Source: an uncultured Bdellovibrio sp. (GTDB lineage Bacteria > Bdellovibrionota > Bdellovibrionia > Bdellovibrionales > Bdellovibrionaceae). Taken from it: a DNA stretch of 32,936 nucleotides. The notes under the pieces were generated by a model, which ran no database searches, was not told where the DNA came from, and saw nothing but the letters and a program-made list of their open reading frames with translations. Shown here piece by piece: positions 8,322 through 17,114 of this stretch; position 1 is the first letter of the stretch, and the number at the start of each line of letters is the position of its first letter. Location: contig NZ_CAMLDV010000021.1 of NCBI RefSeq assembly GCF_946478835.1, positions 1-32,936 of the forward strand. Direction: 5' to 3'. Both the position numbers and the translations under genes were made by a program.

Positions 8322-9056
8322 ATGAAAAAGACACTTTTGATTTCTTTGGCGATAGCGGGATTCACTTTAACCGGATGCAGTTATGCTCTGGAAGAAGTGG
8401 GGCTTTTTAAAACTTCCGATGGCCTTCCTAAAGTCGGAGCTTTCCAATTCGCCGATCAAAAAGTGAGCTTTGAAGTCGTTGCCTCTGTTTCTATGCGCAC
8501 ATGCTTAGAGTGTCACGCCACCGGCAACCGCAGCATGAACACCGCCGAAAAAGTTTTGGCGCAAAAAGATTCCATTCTAGGTGCCGTCAATAAGGAATCC
8601 ATGCCACCTCGTTCTTCAGGCTACAAGCCGCTCACAGCATGCGAAAAACAAATCCTTGAAACATGGATTGAAGACCAGACTCACAACCGTATCGAAGTGC
8701 AAAAAGTAAAAGACCTTCCCGCTTGCGCGGGACTTGAAGCTCCGAAAGCAAAACCAAAAACGGACTTCAAAACTCTCGAACTGAGTTTTGAAAATCTAAA
8801 GACTGAGATTTTAGCTCCGAAGTGCTTAAGCTGCCACACAACCGAGACGGCAAAAAAGACGGTTCTAGAAGATCTTGAGCATATTAATGCCAAAGAACTC
8901 ATCAAAGAAACGGCTGAAGACAGCCTTCTCTATAAAATCGTAGTGCCGGGCATGTATAAACGCTTTATGCCTCCTACTCGCACGGGAATCGCCCCTCTAA
9001 CGGCTGATGAGCTGGATTACCTGAAACGCTGGATTGATTCTGGCGCCAAATATTAA
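8322..9056 (+). CDS. Di-haem c-type cytochrome-like lipoprotein
   Basis: 244 aa. The lipobox FTLTGC gives lipid-modified Cys19. Two similar halves each contain one haem-attachment motif and one candidate distal methionine: CLECH (61-65) with SMPPR near residue 94, and CLSCH (168-172) with FMPPT near residue 216. Each half then continues with a PLTxxE...Wi-D segment (LETWIEDQT, LKRWIDSG). This is the layout of small single-haem c-type domains of the Planctomycete cytochrome C type, here duplicated. The protein is probably an outer-membrane or periplasmic electron carrier; partners are not encoded nearby. A weak hairpin (AACCG/CGGTT, about 8278-8292) precedes the gene. Confidence 0.85.
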   Translation: MKKTLLISLAIAGFTLTGCSYALEEVGLFKTSDGLPKVGAFQFADQKVSFEVVASVSMRTCLECHATGNRSMNTAEKVLAQKDSILGAVNKESMPPRSSGYKPLTACEKQILETWIEDQTHNRIEVQKVKDLPACAGLEAPKAKPKTDFKTLELSFENLKTEILAPKCLSCHTTETAKKTVLEDLEHINAKELIKETAEDSLLYKIVVPGMYKRFMPPTRTGIAPLTADELDYLKRWIDSGAKY

Positions 9057-9146
9057 AGTGTCGAAATCTTAGACAGCCTTGAAATAGTTTTCACACCCTG
9101 CCTTCCGCAAGGGAAGACAGCGGTCTTTCTGGTATATTTGCGAGCA

Positions 9147-9629
9147 ATGAAACACGGTCTTTTTCTCTTCTCATTTTTGCTGATTTTTTCTTCTCAAGGC
9201 TTTGCTAAATTGCCTGCCTGCATGGATAAAAAAGACCGTCTTGATTTTAACGAAAATCAGGTCCTCGTTTGGCGCGATCATCTTGATAAAAAAGAAACTG
9301 CACGAGCTTTTATTAAAGGCATCATTGTCCGCGTGATGGAAGACCGCCAAAAGCACGTCCATTTTGAAGTCGATTTCGACCGTGATTTAAACTCCGAAGA
9401 CGACCGCATCGAAGTGATTTACAATACAAAGTTCGGTCCCCTTCCAGAAAATAGACCCGGCGATGAAATCGTCGCTTGTGGTGATTTTGTCGCAGATCCT
9501 TATTCTCCGTTTAAAGGCGTTGTCCACTGGCTTCACATGAGCCCTAAGAAAAGTGCTCACGACGATGGCTATCTTGCCATCAATGGCGTTGTAACGGGAC
9601 TTATCAATCCTAAACCGGAGAAGCCTTAA
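9147..9629 (+). CDS. Exported DUF3465-like protein
   Basis: 160 aa from ATG 9147, preferred over the upstream in-frame TTG (9138) because a signal peptide then starts at once (MKHGLFLFSFLLIFSSQGFA|KLP). The mature part contains a beta-rich core: IIVRVMEDRQKHVHFEV, then a segment around RPGDEIVACGDF, and near the end GVVHWLHMSPKK with a following GYLAINGVV. This matches the recalled pattern of DUF3465 (GDxVxxxGeY...kGGvIHWTHxD...GWI..nG), whose function is unknown and which is usually periplasmic. The stop overlaps the next gene's ATG by one base (TAATG), so it is coupled to the serine-protease lipoprotein. Confidence 0.75.
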   Translation: MKHGLFLFSFLLIFSSQGFAKLPACMDKKDRLDFNENQVLVWRDHLDKKETARAFIKGIIVRVMEDRQKHVHFEVDFDRDLNSEDDRIEVIYNTKFGPLPENRPGDEIVACGDFVADPYSPFKGVVHWLHMSPKKSAHDDGYLAINGVVTGLINPKPEKP

Positions 9630-10510
9630 TGAGATTTTTAACGCTTTTTCTTTTGCCGTTCTTTGTGCTGGCTTGTTCTGAAAAACAGTCCACTTCCGAA
9701 GTTGATTCTAGAGGAACAGGCGTTATTTACGGCAAAGACTCGCGCGAAGATGTGAGCAAAAACGAGACTTTTATTTCTGCGGCTTCGGCCACGGCCATGC
9801 TTGTTGAAGAACGTAAAATGACAAAACAAGGCGAGATTTGGAATTTAGACTCGGCCGCCCTCGATAAGCATCTTCCTATTTGTCCCGATGAAAAGTTCGC
9901 TAAGCAACAAGCTCTGGGTTTTTGCACGGGTGTTCTTATCGGACCTAACAAAGTTCTGACTGCCGGTCACTGCATGGATAAGGCAGATCGTTGTGCAGAT
10001 ACGAAATTCCTGTTTGGCTGGAATTTACAAAAGTCTCTGACAAAGACGGCTCCTGACTCTGAAGTCTATCATTGCAAAAATATCGTGGCGATGACCAATG
10101 AACGTGCTAAAGGTATTGACTACGCTATTGTCGAGTTAGACCGAGACGTGCAAGATGTCACGCCTATGAAAATTGCTCCGGAAACGGTTTTCACCAGAGG
10201 AGAAGCTTTATTGAGCCTTTCTTATCCGCTCGGTCTTCCTTTGAAAAAAGATTTGGGAAAAGTTCTTGAAGATTCCTCCGACAGAAATTACTTAAAACTT
10301 GAAGTAGATACTTTTGAAGGAAGTTCGGGTTCTCCCTTATTCAACACCAAAGGCGAAGTCGTCGGTATTCTGAGTACCGGCATGGAAGACATCTTGGAAG
10401 ATGACATCTATCGTATTCAAACCGAAGGCGGTTGTTTGAACTTTAACCGTTGCAAGAATGGCACTTGCTTCGGTGAAAGATTTTTTAAAGCTTCCCGCAT
10501 TGACCTTTAA
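9629..10510 (+). CDS. Trypsin-like (S1 family) serine protease lipoprotein
   Basis: 293 aa. The signal ends in the lipobox FFVLAC (Cys16). The chymotrypsin-fold triad is readable: His114 in LTAGHCMD, Asp164 in GIDYAIVELDR, and Ser235 in EGSSGSPLFN, with the preceding Gly of the oxyanion hole present. The first beta-barrel begins FCTGVLIGPNKVLTAGH. It resembles V8/glutamyl-endopeptidase-like bacterial S1 proteases more than digestive trypsins. Extra cysteines near the C-terminus (GGCLNFNRCKNGTCFGE) may form disulfides. The protein is predicted to act at the envelope or outside the cell; in a predator, prey protein degradation is an obvious possibility (inference). It is the last gene of a short run, coupled to the DUF3465-like gene. 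Confidence 0.9.
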   Translation: MRFLTLFLLPFFVLACSEKQSTSEVDSRGTGVIYGKDSREDVSKNETFISAASATAMLVEERKMTKQGEIWNLDSAALDKHLPICPDEKFAKQQALGFCTGVLIGPNKVLTAGHCMDKADRCADTKFLFGWNLQKSLTKTAPDSEVYHCKNIVAMTNERAKGIDYAIVELDRDVQDVTPMKIAPETVFTRGEALLSLSYPLGLPLKKDLGKVLEDSSDRNYLKLEVDTFEGSSGSPLFNTKGEVVGILSTGMEDILEDDIYRIQTEGGCLNFNRCKNGTCFGERFFKASRIDL

Positions 10511-10563
10511 CACATTTTGCAGTCGTACTTAGCTTCGAATCCCACTTCCATTAGAATAGATAC

Positions 10564-12699
10564 ATGGATACAAAGCGGTTGCCATGGTGGACGTGGATTC
10601 TTCCTTTTTTGGTTCTACTTGCCGGGACTTTCTCAAGTCTTTCTTACACCACAACTCAAGGCGTTTACTGGATTTATTTTCCCATCAATTTGGGAGTCAT
10701 CATGGCTTTGTGGTGGGGCCCCCGAGTTCTTATTGCCGTATATCTGAACGGACTTATTGCTGCGGGTCTTTTACATCTTCCCCACGCTTACTTTTATCCT
10801 ATCTATGCCATACCTGAAACACTGGAAGTATTTATGGCATGGATGCTTGTGCGTGAAAGGTTCAAGTCGTTTTCAACTTGGAAACCAAGTCCAAAAAACA
10901 TCAGTCTTTTCTTCGTCTATGGTCTTTTAATTCCTTCGATCGTTTGCTCCATGGCGATTCAGGGTATTTTAGTTCTGACAGGTTTTATCGATAAGGCTCT
11001 TTTTTTCTGGGCGTCTTTGGTGACGACGATCGGTGATTTAACCGGAGCCGTCTTTTTAACTCTTCCATTATTAATTCTCGTTTCTCCTTTTCTATATAAA
11101 AAAAATCTTTCGCTCTTCGTGTATGAATCTCTTCCGCCCTTACGTTTAGAAAAACTATCCCAAAAAGAACAAGCTCTTGCGATTTGCGTTCTGGCAGGAA
11201 GTTTGATTGTGGGAATATCTTTGCCTCTGTCACAGACCTGGTACGTTTACGGAATTTTGATTTTGATTTCTGCGGCATGGTACGGTCTTTATGCATCTCT
11301 GCTTATCAACACCTGGATTATGGCCATCACTATTGTCTTACCGAAAATTTTGCATCTGCCGTGGGAAAACGAACCCGTTCTGGTGCAAACGCCTGCGACT
11401 CTTTTGACATTGTGTTTTTGTTCTTTAATCACGGGATCCGCCGTGACAACCTTGACGGAAAAACTGGCGAAATTAAAAGAAACGGAAGGCGAACTGAAAG
11501 GGGCTAAAGAGCAAGCCGAAGAAGCCTCTCAGGCAAAATCGGAATTTCTTGCACGGATGAGCCATGAAATTCGCACACCTTTGAATTCCGTGCTCGGAAT
11601 GTTGGAGTTGCTTAAGGAAACTCAACTCTCAAAGGACCAAGCCCGCTATTTAACACTCTTTAGTCACGCCGGGGAAAATCTCAAGGCATTGATCAATGAT
11701 CTTTTAGACTTTTCAAAAATCGAAGCCAAAGCTTTGACCGTGGAAAACGTCAGTTACAATTTGCACGCCACCGTTCGCAGTGTTTTTGAAATTCTACAGA
11801 TTAAGGCCGAAGAAAAAGGAATTCATTTTGAATTGAATATTCAAAATGATGTGCCAGAACATCAATGGGGAGATCCCACGCGTCTGCGCCAGGTGCTTTT
11901 TAACTTAATTGGAAACGCCTTGAAATTTACCAATGAGGGAACGGTTTCTGTCGCCGTAAAACTTGCTGGAACAGAAAATCTTCTTATTGAAGTGCAAGAC
12001 ACAGGCATTGGTATTCCTCGTGAAAAACAAGCCCGTCTTTTTTCTCCGTTCTTTCAGGCTGACCCCGGCATCACCCGCAAGTACGGAGGTACGGGCCTGG
12101 GGCTTGTGATCTCCAAAAATCTTGTGGAAATCATGGGCGGTCGCATGGAAATGAAAAGCCTTTCAGGCAGAGGAACCACTTTTCGCATTATTCTGCCTCA
12201 CCGTCCTGATTTAAGCAGTCATTTGGAAACAAAAGTTTCACCTTCTGTTTCGTGGAATACTCTTTTTCCCAACCGACGTTTTCGCATTCTTCTTGTCGAC
12301 GACTCCGAAGACAATCGTGTTTTGATGATCCATTATTTACGAAATCTTCCTTTTGATTGTGAGGAGGCCGTGAATGGACAGGAAGCCGTGGATAAATTTA
12401 AAACCACAAACTATGACCTGATCTTTATGGATATGCAAATGCCGATCATGACCGGTTACCGCGCCACCGAACTGATTCGTTTTTGGGAAAAAGAAAGACA
12501 TCTTGGTCACACGCCTATCATCGCTTTAACAGCGACGGCGGTGGTTGAGGATCTAGAAAGGACCATTGCTTCAGGTTGCGATGCTTACGCAGTTAAGCCT
12601 GTTAAAAAAAGTGAGATCTTAGAAATTCTCGCTCACAACTTAACGACGAAGACACCCGTCAGCGACGCTTTTAAAGAACCACCGGCACCCAGTATTTGA
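10564..12699 (+). CDS. Hybrid sensor histidine kinase with MASE1-type membrane sensor and receiver domain
   Basis: 711 aa. Residues 1-295 hold about eight hydrophobic segments, including the opening [18 protein letters not shown] and [16 protein letters not shown], which match the MASE1 integral-membrane sensor. A short coiled coil (about 297-325) leads to the HisKA domain with phospho-acceptor His334 in [11 protein letters not shown]. The ATPase domain has the N-box ([13 protein letters not shown]447/N451), DTGIGIP (479-485) and GGTGLGL (508-514). The C-terminal receiver has DD (579-580), the phosphorylation site Asp623 in FMDMQMP, and Lys678 in AVKPV. No DNA-binding or enzymatic output domain follows, so the signal must pass to an unlinked Hpt protein or regulator. 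Its 3' end overlaps the convergent thioesterase gene by 67 bp. Confidence 0.93.
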   Translation: MDTKRLPWWTWILPFLVLLAGTFSSLSYTTTQGVYWIYFPINLGVIMALWWGPRVLIAVYLNGLIAAGLLHLPHAYFYPIYAIPETLEVFMAWMLVRERFKSFSTWKPSPKNISLFFVYGLLIPSIVCSMAIQGILVLTGFIDKALFFWASLVTTIGDLTGAVFLTLPLLILVSPFLYKKNLSLFVYESLPPLRLEKLSQKEQALAICVLAGSLIVGISLPLSQTWYVYGILILISAAWYGLYASLLINTWIMAITIVLPKILHLPWENEPVLVQTPATLLTLCFCSLITGSAVTTLTEKLAKLKETEGELKGAKEQAEEASQAKSEFLARMSHEIRTPLNSVLGMLELLKETQLSKDQARYLTLFSHAGENLKALINDLLDFSKIEAKALTVENVSYNLHATVRSVFEILQIKAEEKGIHFELNIQNDVPEHQWGDPTRLRQVLFNLIGNALKFTNEGTVSVAVKLAGTENLLIEVQDTGIGIPREKQARLFSPFFQADPGITRKYGGTGLGLVISKNLVEIMGGRMEMKSLSGRGTTFRIILPHRPDLSSHLETKVSPSVSWNTLFPNRRFRILLVDDSEDNRVLMIHYLRNLPFDCEEAVNGQEAVDKFKTTNYDLIFMDMQMPIMTGYRATELIRFWEKERHLGHTPIIALTATAVVEDLERTIASGCDAYAVKPVKKSEILEILAHNLTTKTPVSDAFKEPPAPSI

Positions 12700-13085
12700 C
12701 TGGTGATAGACCCGCGAACTCTTCCGGTGGAAGTGAGTTCGCGGTAAAAATCTTCTTCATGGGATTCTGACGGAAAACGACAGACGATTTCAAAATCCGT
12801 ATCAACGGGACGCAGATATTGAATCTCTCCCTTGGCGATCACAATGTTTTCCGTAGGGATGGAACGCTCTTTAAGACCTGCTAACACCAAAGCATAAGCG
12901 GCTAAAACCGCTGTTGCATAAAGACTTCCGCCAAAGGCCGTGCCTTTATGATTGCGGTTTTTTTCCAACGAAACACGAAAACGAACCTCTTCAGAACGGA
13001 TTTTCACCACCTCAATACCAAGATGCTCGTACAAAGCGATCTTGTTTTTAAGGATGCCAATCAGTTCTTCCGAGTTTATTTCCAT
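12633..13085 (-). CDS. Hotdog-fold thioesterase (YiiD C-terminal type)
   Basis: 150 aa, a single hotdog domain. The signature [17 protein letters not shown] (about 43-59) and the later [15 protein letters not shown] match the putative thioesterase domain found at the C-terminus of YiiD-type proteins (PF09500-like). Such enzymes hydrolyse acyl-CoA or acyl-ACP thioesters; the substrate cannot be read from the sequence. It is the third gene of the lysS operon, overlapping the rhodanese-like gene by 10 nt (13076-13085). Its last 22 codons are antisense to the end of the hybrid kinase gene. Confidence 0.82.
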   Translation of the reverse strand: MEINSEELIGILKNKIALYEHLGIEVVKIRSEEVRFRVSLEKNRNHKGTAFGGSLYATAVLAAYALVLAGLKERSIPTENIVIAKGEIQYLRPVDTDFEIVCRFPSESHEEDFYRELTSTGRVRGSITSQILGAGGSLKASLTGVFVVKL

Positions 13086-13921
13086 TGCTCATAGCCTCCA
13101 GCAAAGTTGCTGGCCTTTTTATAACCTAAAAAGTTCAAGGCATAAGTAACGGCTCCGGAACGGACACCGTGATTACTGATAACAAGAATTTTCGTATCTT
13201 TAGAAATATTCTTTTCGTAAAGAGCGCGCTCGATTTTTTTATCCGGCAGGCCCTTCTCACCAAAGAACTCCGTCCAATTCACATTGATCACAGAAGCTTT
13301 TACATCTTTGATTTGTGATAAATTGCGAAGCGCGTACTCTTGAGCAGATCGAACGTCGATAACAACTACGCTGTTATCTACTTTACTCACAAGATTTTTG
13401 AAATCTTTAAAGTCAGTTGTCAGAGTCTCTGCAATGTCCGGCTTCCAATAAGGCTTGTTCTGCACCAGAGGAGCTTCTTTCGTCGGATTCATTTCACGAT
13501 AAGATGTGTGCAAAACCGTATAGACTTCTTTCACGCCTAAAACTTTGAGCGTCCAAGCAACACGGCCTTCTTCTCCTGCACCTTGAGGCCCTTTACCTAA
13601 AACCAAAACTTTGGTTTGCGGGTCAACACCGATCAAAGACAAACGACGAGCTAAAGCAAATAAATCCGGCTGCAGAAGACCGCGAGACTTCGGATTTTGT
13701 TGAGAGAAATCTTCCCAGCGCACATTGATCGCACCGGGCACGTGAGCCAAGTTAAATTCAAACGACGGACGAGCATCCAAAATCACTGGATTGTCTTTCA
13801 TAAGACGCTCAGCCGTGATGTTTTCACCGATCACGGGTTCTTGCGTGACAATCTTAGTGGGCTTTTGTTGGCAGCCCACCAAGACAGCTAGAAGAGAGGC
13901 AACTAAAAGCCCTAACTTCAT
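13076..13921 (-). CDS. Two-domain rhodanese-like lipoprotein lacking catalytic cysteines
   Basis: 281 aa. The lipobox LVGC gives Cys17, so the protein is anchored in a membrane outside the cytoplasm. Domain 1 (about 38-140) has the rhodanese entry ILDARPSFEFNLAHVPGA; domain 2 (about 172-281) has VVVIDVRSAQEYALR and ends NFAGGYEQW. The active-site loop of domain 2 reads ISNHGVRSG where a CxxGxR loop with catalytic Cys is expected (Ser249 or Asn250 in its place), and domain 1 reads LGKGPQGAGEEGR, also without Cys. No cysteine besides the lipobox Cys is present, so sulfur transfer is unlikely; a binding or structural role is inferred. The start overlaps the lysS stop by 4 nt. Confidence 0.88.
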   Translation of the reverse strand: MKLGLLVASLLAVLVGCQQKPTKIVTQEPVIGENITAERLMKDNPVILDARPSFEFNLAHVPGAINVRWEDFSQQNPKSRGLLQPDLFALARRLSLIGVDPQTKVLVLGKGPQGAGEEGRVAWTLKVLGVKEVYTVLHTSYREMNPTKEAPLVQNKPYWKPDIAETLTTDFKDFKNLVSKVDNSVVVIDVRSAQEYALRNLSQIKDVKASVINVNWTEFFGEKGLPDKKIERALYEKNISKDTKILVISNHGVRSGAVTYALNFLGYKKASNFAGGYEQWK

Positions 13922-15396
13922 TTCGTAATTCTCATCGTCGGGAAGAAGATAATATCACGAATGCTTGGACGATCTGTCATGATCATCACAATACGTTCGA
14001 TACCAATACCCACACCACCTGTTGGTGGCATACCTGCATCGATCGCAAGCAAGAAGTCTTCATCCATGGGGTGAGCTTCTTCATCGTTCGCACGATTGGC
14101 TTCTTGTTCCTTCAAACGAGCCAACTGGTCTTCAGGGTCATTCAACTCTGAATACGCGTTTCCGATTTCCATGCAAGCTGCAAACGGCTCAAAGCGCTCA
14201 ACCAGACGGTTGTCTCTGCGGTGGATTTTCGTCAATGGAGAAATCTCCACCGGATGATCCATCACAAATGTCGGTTGCCACAAGTGCTGTTCGGCTGTGA
14301 GTTCGAAAAGTTCCATGACCATTTCGCCTTTTTTACCAGGCTTATCGATATCGCCACCGTGTTTGCGGATGGCTTGGAACAATTCTTCTTCTGTTGCTTT
14401 ATCTGGATCAATGCCCGCGTATTCGCGAACACCGTCATGCACAGTCAAACGTCTCCAAGGAGGAGTGAAATCAATTTCTTTTCCCTGGTAAGTGACTTTC
14501 ATGCTGCCCGTGATTTTCAAAGCCAGCTGAGAAATCAACTCTTCAAACTGTTTCATTTGATAGTTGTAGTCTGTGTAAGCTTCGTAGAACTCTAAAAGAG
14601 CGAACTCAGGATTGTGAGTGCGATCGATCCCTTCGTTACGGAAGTTTTTAGAGATCTCGTAAACTTTTTCAAAACCGCCCACGATCAAGCGTTTCAAATA
14701 AAGCTCTGGAGAAATACGCATGTAAAGCTTCATATCTAAGGCTTTATGGTGCGTTGTGAATGGCGTTGCCGCTGCTCCACCGTAAACCGGTTGAAGCGTT
14801 GGAGTTTCCACTTCCATAAATCCGCGGTCATCCAAGAAACGACGAATTTCTTTGATTATCTTAGAGCGAGTTTCAAAAACCTTGCGAGAATCCGCATCCG
14901 AGATCAAATCCAAATGTCTGTGACGATACTTGATTTCGATGTCTTGAACGCCATGGAATTTTTCTGGCAATGGTTCAATAGATTTTGTCAAAATCTGGAA
15001 GCTCTTCGCGTAAATCGAGAACTCCCCTTTTTGTGATTTGAAAACAAAACCGTCGATACCAACGATGTCACCCAAATCGACAAGACTGAAAGCTTCGCGG
15101 TCTTTCTCAGAAAGCTCTTCGGTCTTTACGTAAACTTGCACTGTGCCCGTTTGATCTTGAAGATTGAAGAAAGACGCCTTCCCCATCATACGCAAAGTCA
15201 TCAAACGACCGGCGATACGATAAGCAAATTCCGGCTTCTTTTCGCCAGGCTGAAGAGTCGCCGCATGTTCAGCCACGACTTCCGAGATCTTCGCCTTATT
15301 CTCAAAAACATAAGGATAAGGGTTGATGCCTTTCTCGCGAAGGGCATGAAGTTTTTTACGTTTTTCCGCTCTGAGCGGATTTTCATTGATAGACAT
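13918..15396 (-). CDS. lysS: Lysyl-tRNA synthetase, class II
   Basis: 492 aa, the usual length. It charges tRNA-Lys with lysine. The N-terminal OB-fold anticodon-binding domain covers about residues 55-145 (AGRLMTLRMMGKASFFNL). The class II catalytic core has motif 1 around 178-200 (RFLDDRGFMEVETPTL), motif 2 at 252-272 (FRNEGIDRTHNPEFALLEF) and motif 3 at the C-terminus (GIGIERIVMIMTDRPSIRDI), with Arg468 as the ATP-binding arginine. The ribosome site is CTGGAG in the 43-nt gap behind fbaB. It is the first gene of an overlapping three-gene operon with the rhodanese-like lipoprotein and the thioesterase; the functional link is not obvious. Confidence 0.97.
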   Translation of the reverse strand: MSINENPLRAEKRKKLHALREKGINPYPYVFENKAKISEVVAEHAATLQPGEKKPEFAYRIAGRLMTLRMMGKASFFNLQDQTGTVQVYVKTEELSEKDREAFSLVDLGDIVGIDGFVFKSQKGEFSIYAKSFQILTKSIEPLPEKFHGVQDIEIKYRHRHLDLISDADSRKVFETRSKIIKEIRRFLDDRGFMEVETPTLQPVYGGAAATPFTTHHKALDMKLYMRISPELYLKRLIVGGFEKVYEISKNFRNEGIDRTHNPEFALLEFYEAYTDYNYQMKQFEELISQLALKITGSMKVTYQGKEIDFTPPWRRLTVHDGVREYAGIDPDKATEEELFQAIRKHGGDIDKPGKKGEMVMELFELTAEQHLWQPTFVMDHPVEISPLTKIHRRDNRLVERFEPFAACMEIGNAYSELNDPEDQLARLKEQEANRANDEEAHPMDEDFLLAIDAGMPPTGGVGIGIERIVMIMTDRPSIRDIIFFPTMRITK

Positions 15397-15416
15397 TAAA
15401 TTCTACTCCAGTTGGG

Positions 15417-15439
15417 AAAAAGGTACCTGGTACCTTTTT
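15417..15439 (-). terminator. Palindromic rho-independent terminator after fbaB
   Basis: Directly behind the aldolase stop codon, the palindrome AAAAAGGTACC-t-GGTACCTTTTT can fold as a 9-bp stem with a 5-nt loop and ends in T5 on the minus strand. Being self-complementary it works on either strand. It separates fbaB from lysS, whose start is only 20 nt further on. Confidence 0.65.
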
Positions 15440-16363
15440 CTACAGTTTTTTACCTGCGAAGGCTTCCATGACGTTGTGAAGAAGTTGGATCGCTTCTTTC
15501 TTTGGACGTTGGAAAGCGTTGCGGCCCATGATCGAACCGAAACCGCCACCTTGAGCCAATTCAGAAACTTCTTTCAAGATGTCTTCTGTGCCCTTCGCTT
15601 CTCCGCCAGAGAAGATCACGATGCGTTTGCCTTTGAAGCAAGCATCAACAACGTGTTTTGTACGATCTGCCAAAGTCGCAACCTTGATACCTTGTTCTTG
15701 GTACACTTTCGCAGCCGCTGCTTGTTCGATGTGTGCTGTTGGTGGTTTTACTTTGATGATGTGCGCGCCCAATTGAGCTGCTACGTGAGCTGCATACGCA
15801 ATCACGTCGATCGCTGTTTCGCCCTCTTTAGAGATTTGTTCACCACGAGCGTAAGACCAGATCACCACAACAAGACCTGCTTGTTTTGCCAAACGAGAAG
15901 CCTCTGCGATTTCTTCGTACATGTGTTTGCGCTCGCCAGATCCTGGGTAGATTGTGAAACCAATACCTACGCAACCAAGTCTCAAAGCATCGTCGATGTA
16001 GGAAGTCACTGCCGAGATCGGACGCTTGTCACCGTAAAGAGTGTCAGAGTTGTTGATTTTCAAGATCAATGGAATTTCGCCTGCATAATCACGAGCGACA
16101 GCTTCAATCGCGCCCAATGGAGCGGCGTATGCGTTGCAACCAGATTCAATCGCAAGTTCTACGTGGTAAGCAGGATCGTAACCATCTGGATTTTTCGCGA
16201 AAGAGCGAGCCGGACCGTGTTCAAAACCTTGGTCCACTGGTAAAATCACCAACTTACCTGTGCCGGCAAGCTTTCCGTGATTCATCATGCGAGCTAAATT
16301 CGTAAGTACTCCTGGGTTGTCAGCTCCGTACCAGCTTAAAATCTCTCTAACTCTTGGCGTCAT
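15440..16363 (-). CDS. fbaB: Fructose-bisphosphate aldolase, class I (archaeal/DhnA type)
   Basis: 307 aa. It cleaves fructose 1,6-bisphosphate into two triose phosphates in glycolysis and works in reverse in gluconeogenesis. The TIM-barrel strands are readable: VILPVDQGFEHGP (39-51), IPLILKINNSDTL, IGFTIYPGS (134-142), LVVVIWSYARG, HIIKVKPP (201-208) with the Schiff-base lysine expected at Lys204 or Lys206, IVIFSGGEAKG, and the phosphate-binding GGGFGSIMGRNAFQRP near the end. The ribosome site AGGAGAT is ideal. It is not in a glycolytic cluster and ends at its own palindromic terminator before lysS. The type is the DhnA/FbaB class, not the zinc-dependent class II enzyme. Confidence 0.93.
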   Translation of the reverse strand: MTPRVREILSWYGADNPGVLTNLARMMNHGKLAGTGKLVILPVDQGFEHGPARSFAKNPDGYDPAYHVELAIESGCNAYAAPLGAIEAVARDYAGEIPLILKINNSDTLYGDKRPISAVTSYIDDALRLGCVGIGFTIYPGSGERKHMYEEIAEASRLAKQAGLVVVIWSYARGEQISKEGETAIDVIAYAAHVAAQLGAHIIKVKPPTAHIEQAAAAKVYQEQGIKVATLADRTKHVVDACFKGKRIVIFSGGEAKGTEDILKEVSELAQGGGFGSIMGRNAFQRPKKEAIQLLHNVMEAFAGKKL

Positions 16364-16468
16364 CTTATCTCCTGTTACTCTGGGAAACGTGTGTAAAACT
16401 CTATTTGAGCGCTGTAAACTTATTGAGTTTTTTCCATATAATCAAGCGCGTCTCAGAGATTAACACGC

Positions 16469-16495
16469 TTGGCAGAAAAGAGACTGTGGTATAAT
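16469..16495 (+). promoter_or_regulatory. Extended -10 promoter for the Nfu-MATE operon
   Basis: TTGGCA (16469-16474) and a perfect TATAAT (16490-16495) lie 15 nt apart; the -10 carries the extended TGn (TGGTATAAT), which compensates for a short spacer. Transcription would begin near 16502, giving a leader of about 64 nt. Confidence 0.65.
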
Positions 16496-16501
16496 TTCCT
16501 C

Positions 16502-16565
16502 GGCGGACGCTGGCAGAGCGGAGGGCCAAGGGCCCAGAGCTGAAGCAGCACTAAATGAGGATTTT
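16502..16565 (+). other. GC-rich structured leader of the Nfu gene
   Basis: The predicted leader is markedly richer in G and C than its surroundings and holds short hairpins: GGGCC-aag-GGCCC (16523-16535) and GCTG-aag-CAGC just after it, then AAATGAGG before the ATG. No known Fe-S riboswitch or small RNA is recognised. It may tune translation or only stabilise the message. Confidence 0.35.
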
Positions 16566-17114
16566 ATGAGCACAAACGTTACATTTGAACCCACTCCCAA
16601 TCCAGCGACGATGAAATTCATCTTACCTCGCCAGGTGACTGAGAACGGATTTGACTGTCCGACGGCTCAAGAGGCAGAGCGCTCTCCTTTGGCTTCAAAA
16701 ATCTTCGGTTTTCCTTGGACAAGCTCTGTTTACGTGGGTCCGAACTTCATTACCGTAACCAAACAAGACTGGGTCGATTGGGATCTTCTGGCCCAACCTT
16801 TGAGCGGTTTGATTCAAGAGCACTTGGATCGCAATGAGCCTGTGGTTGTGGAATTTGTCGAGATGCCAGAGGACGATGAAAACGATTCTCCGATGGTTCG
16901 CAATATTAAATCTGTTTTGAATCGCGAAATCCGCCCGGTGGTTGCACTCGATGGCGGCGATATCGTGTTTTACAAATACGAAAACAACATCCTTTATATT
17001 CACATGAAGGGCGCTTGCTCCGGCTGTCCAAGTTCTTCGATCACTCTCAAAGAGGGTATTGAAACTCGCATGAAAGAACTTTTCCCGGAGATTCAAGAAG
17101 TTGTCGCGGTCTAA
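16566..17114 (+). CDS. Nfu-type Fe-S cluster scaffold protein
   Basis: 182 aa. An N-terminal Nfu_N domain (about 5-95) opens with TFEPTPNPATMKFILP, the diagnostic start of this domain. The C-terminal NifU-like domain (about 112-182) holds the cluster-binding pair in GACSGCPSSS (Cys151, Cys154). Nfu proteins carry a 4Fe-4S cluster between two subunits and hand it to client enzymes. An acidic linker (PEDDENDSP) joins the domains. The domain order is that of mitochondrial and alphaproteobacterial Nfu rather than E. coli NfuA, whose N-terminus is an A-type-like domain. It is preceded by a good promoter and GAGG ribosome site, and its 3' end overlaps the MATE gene by 14 nt. Confidence 0.93.
   Translation: MSTNVTFEPTPNPATMKFILPRQVTENGFDCPTAQEAERSPLASKIFGFPWTSSVYVGPNFITVTKQDWVDWDLLAQPLSGLIQEHLDRNEPVVVEFVEMPEDDENDSPMVRNIKSVLNREIRPVVALDGGDIVFYKYENNILYIHMKGACSGCPSSSITLKEGIETRMKELFPEIQEVVAV

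Noticed and set aside
9098..9120. Hairpin CTG-c-CTTCC-gcaag-GGAAG-a-CAG as terminator after the di-haem lipoprotein
   Set aside because: No T-run follows and the stem is interrupted; too weak to call, though it may be a leader structure of the next gene.
15386..16243. Plus-strand 285-aa open frame antisense to fbaB
   Set aside because: It lies entirely opposite the well-supported aldolase, has an odd Cys/Phe/Arg-rich composition, and shows no domain or convincing translation start.
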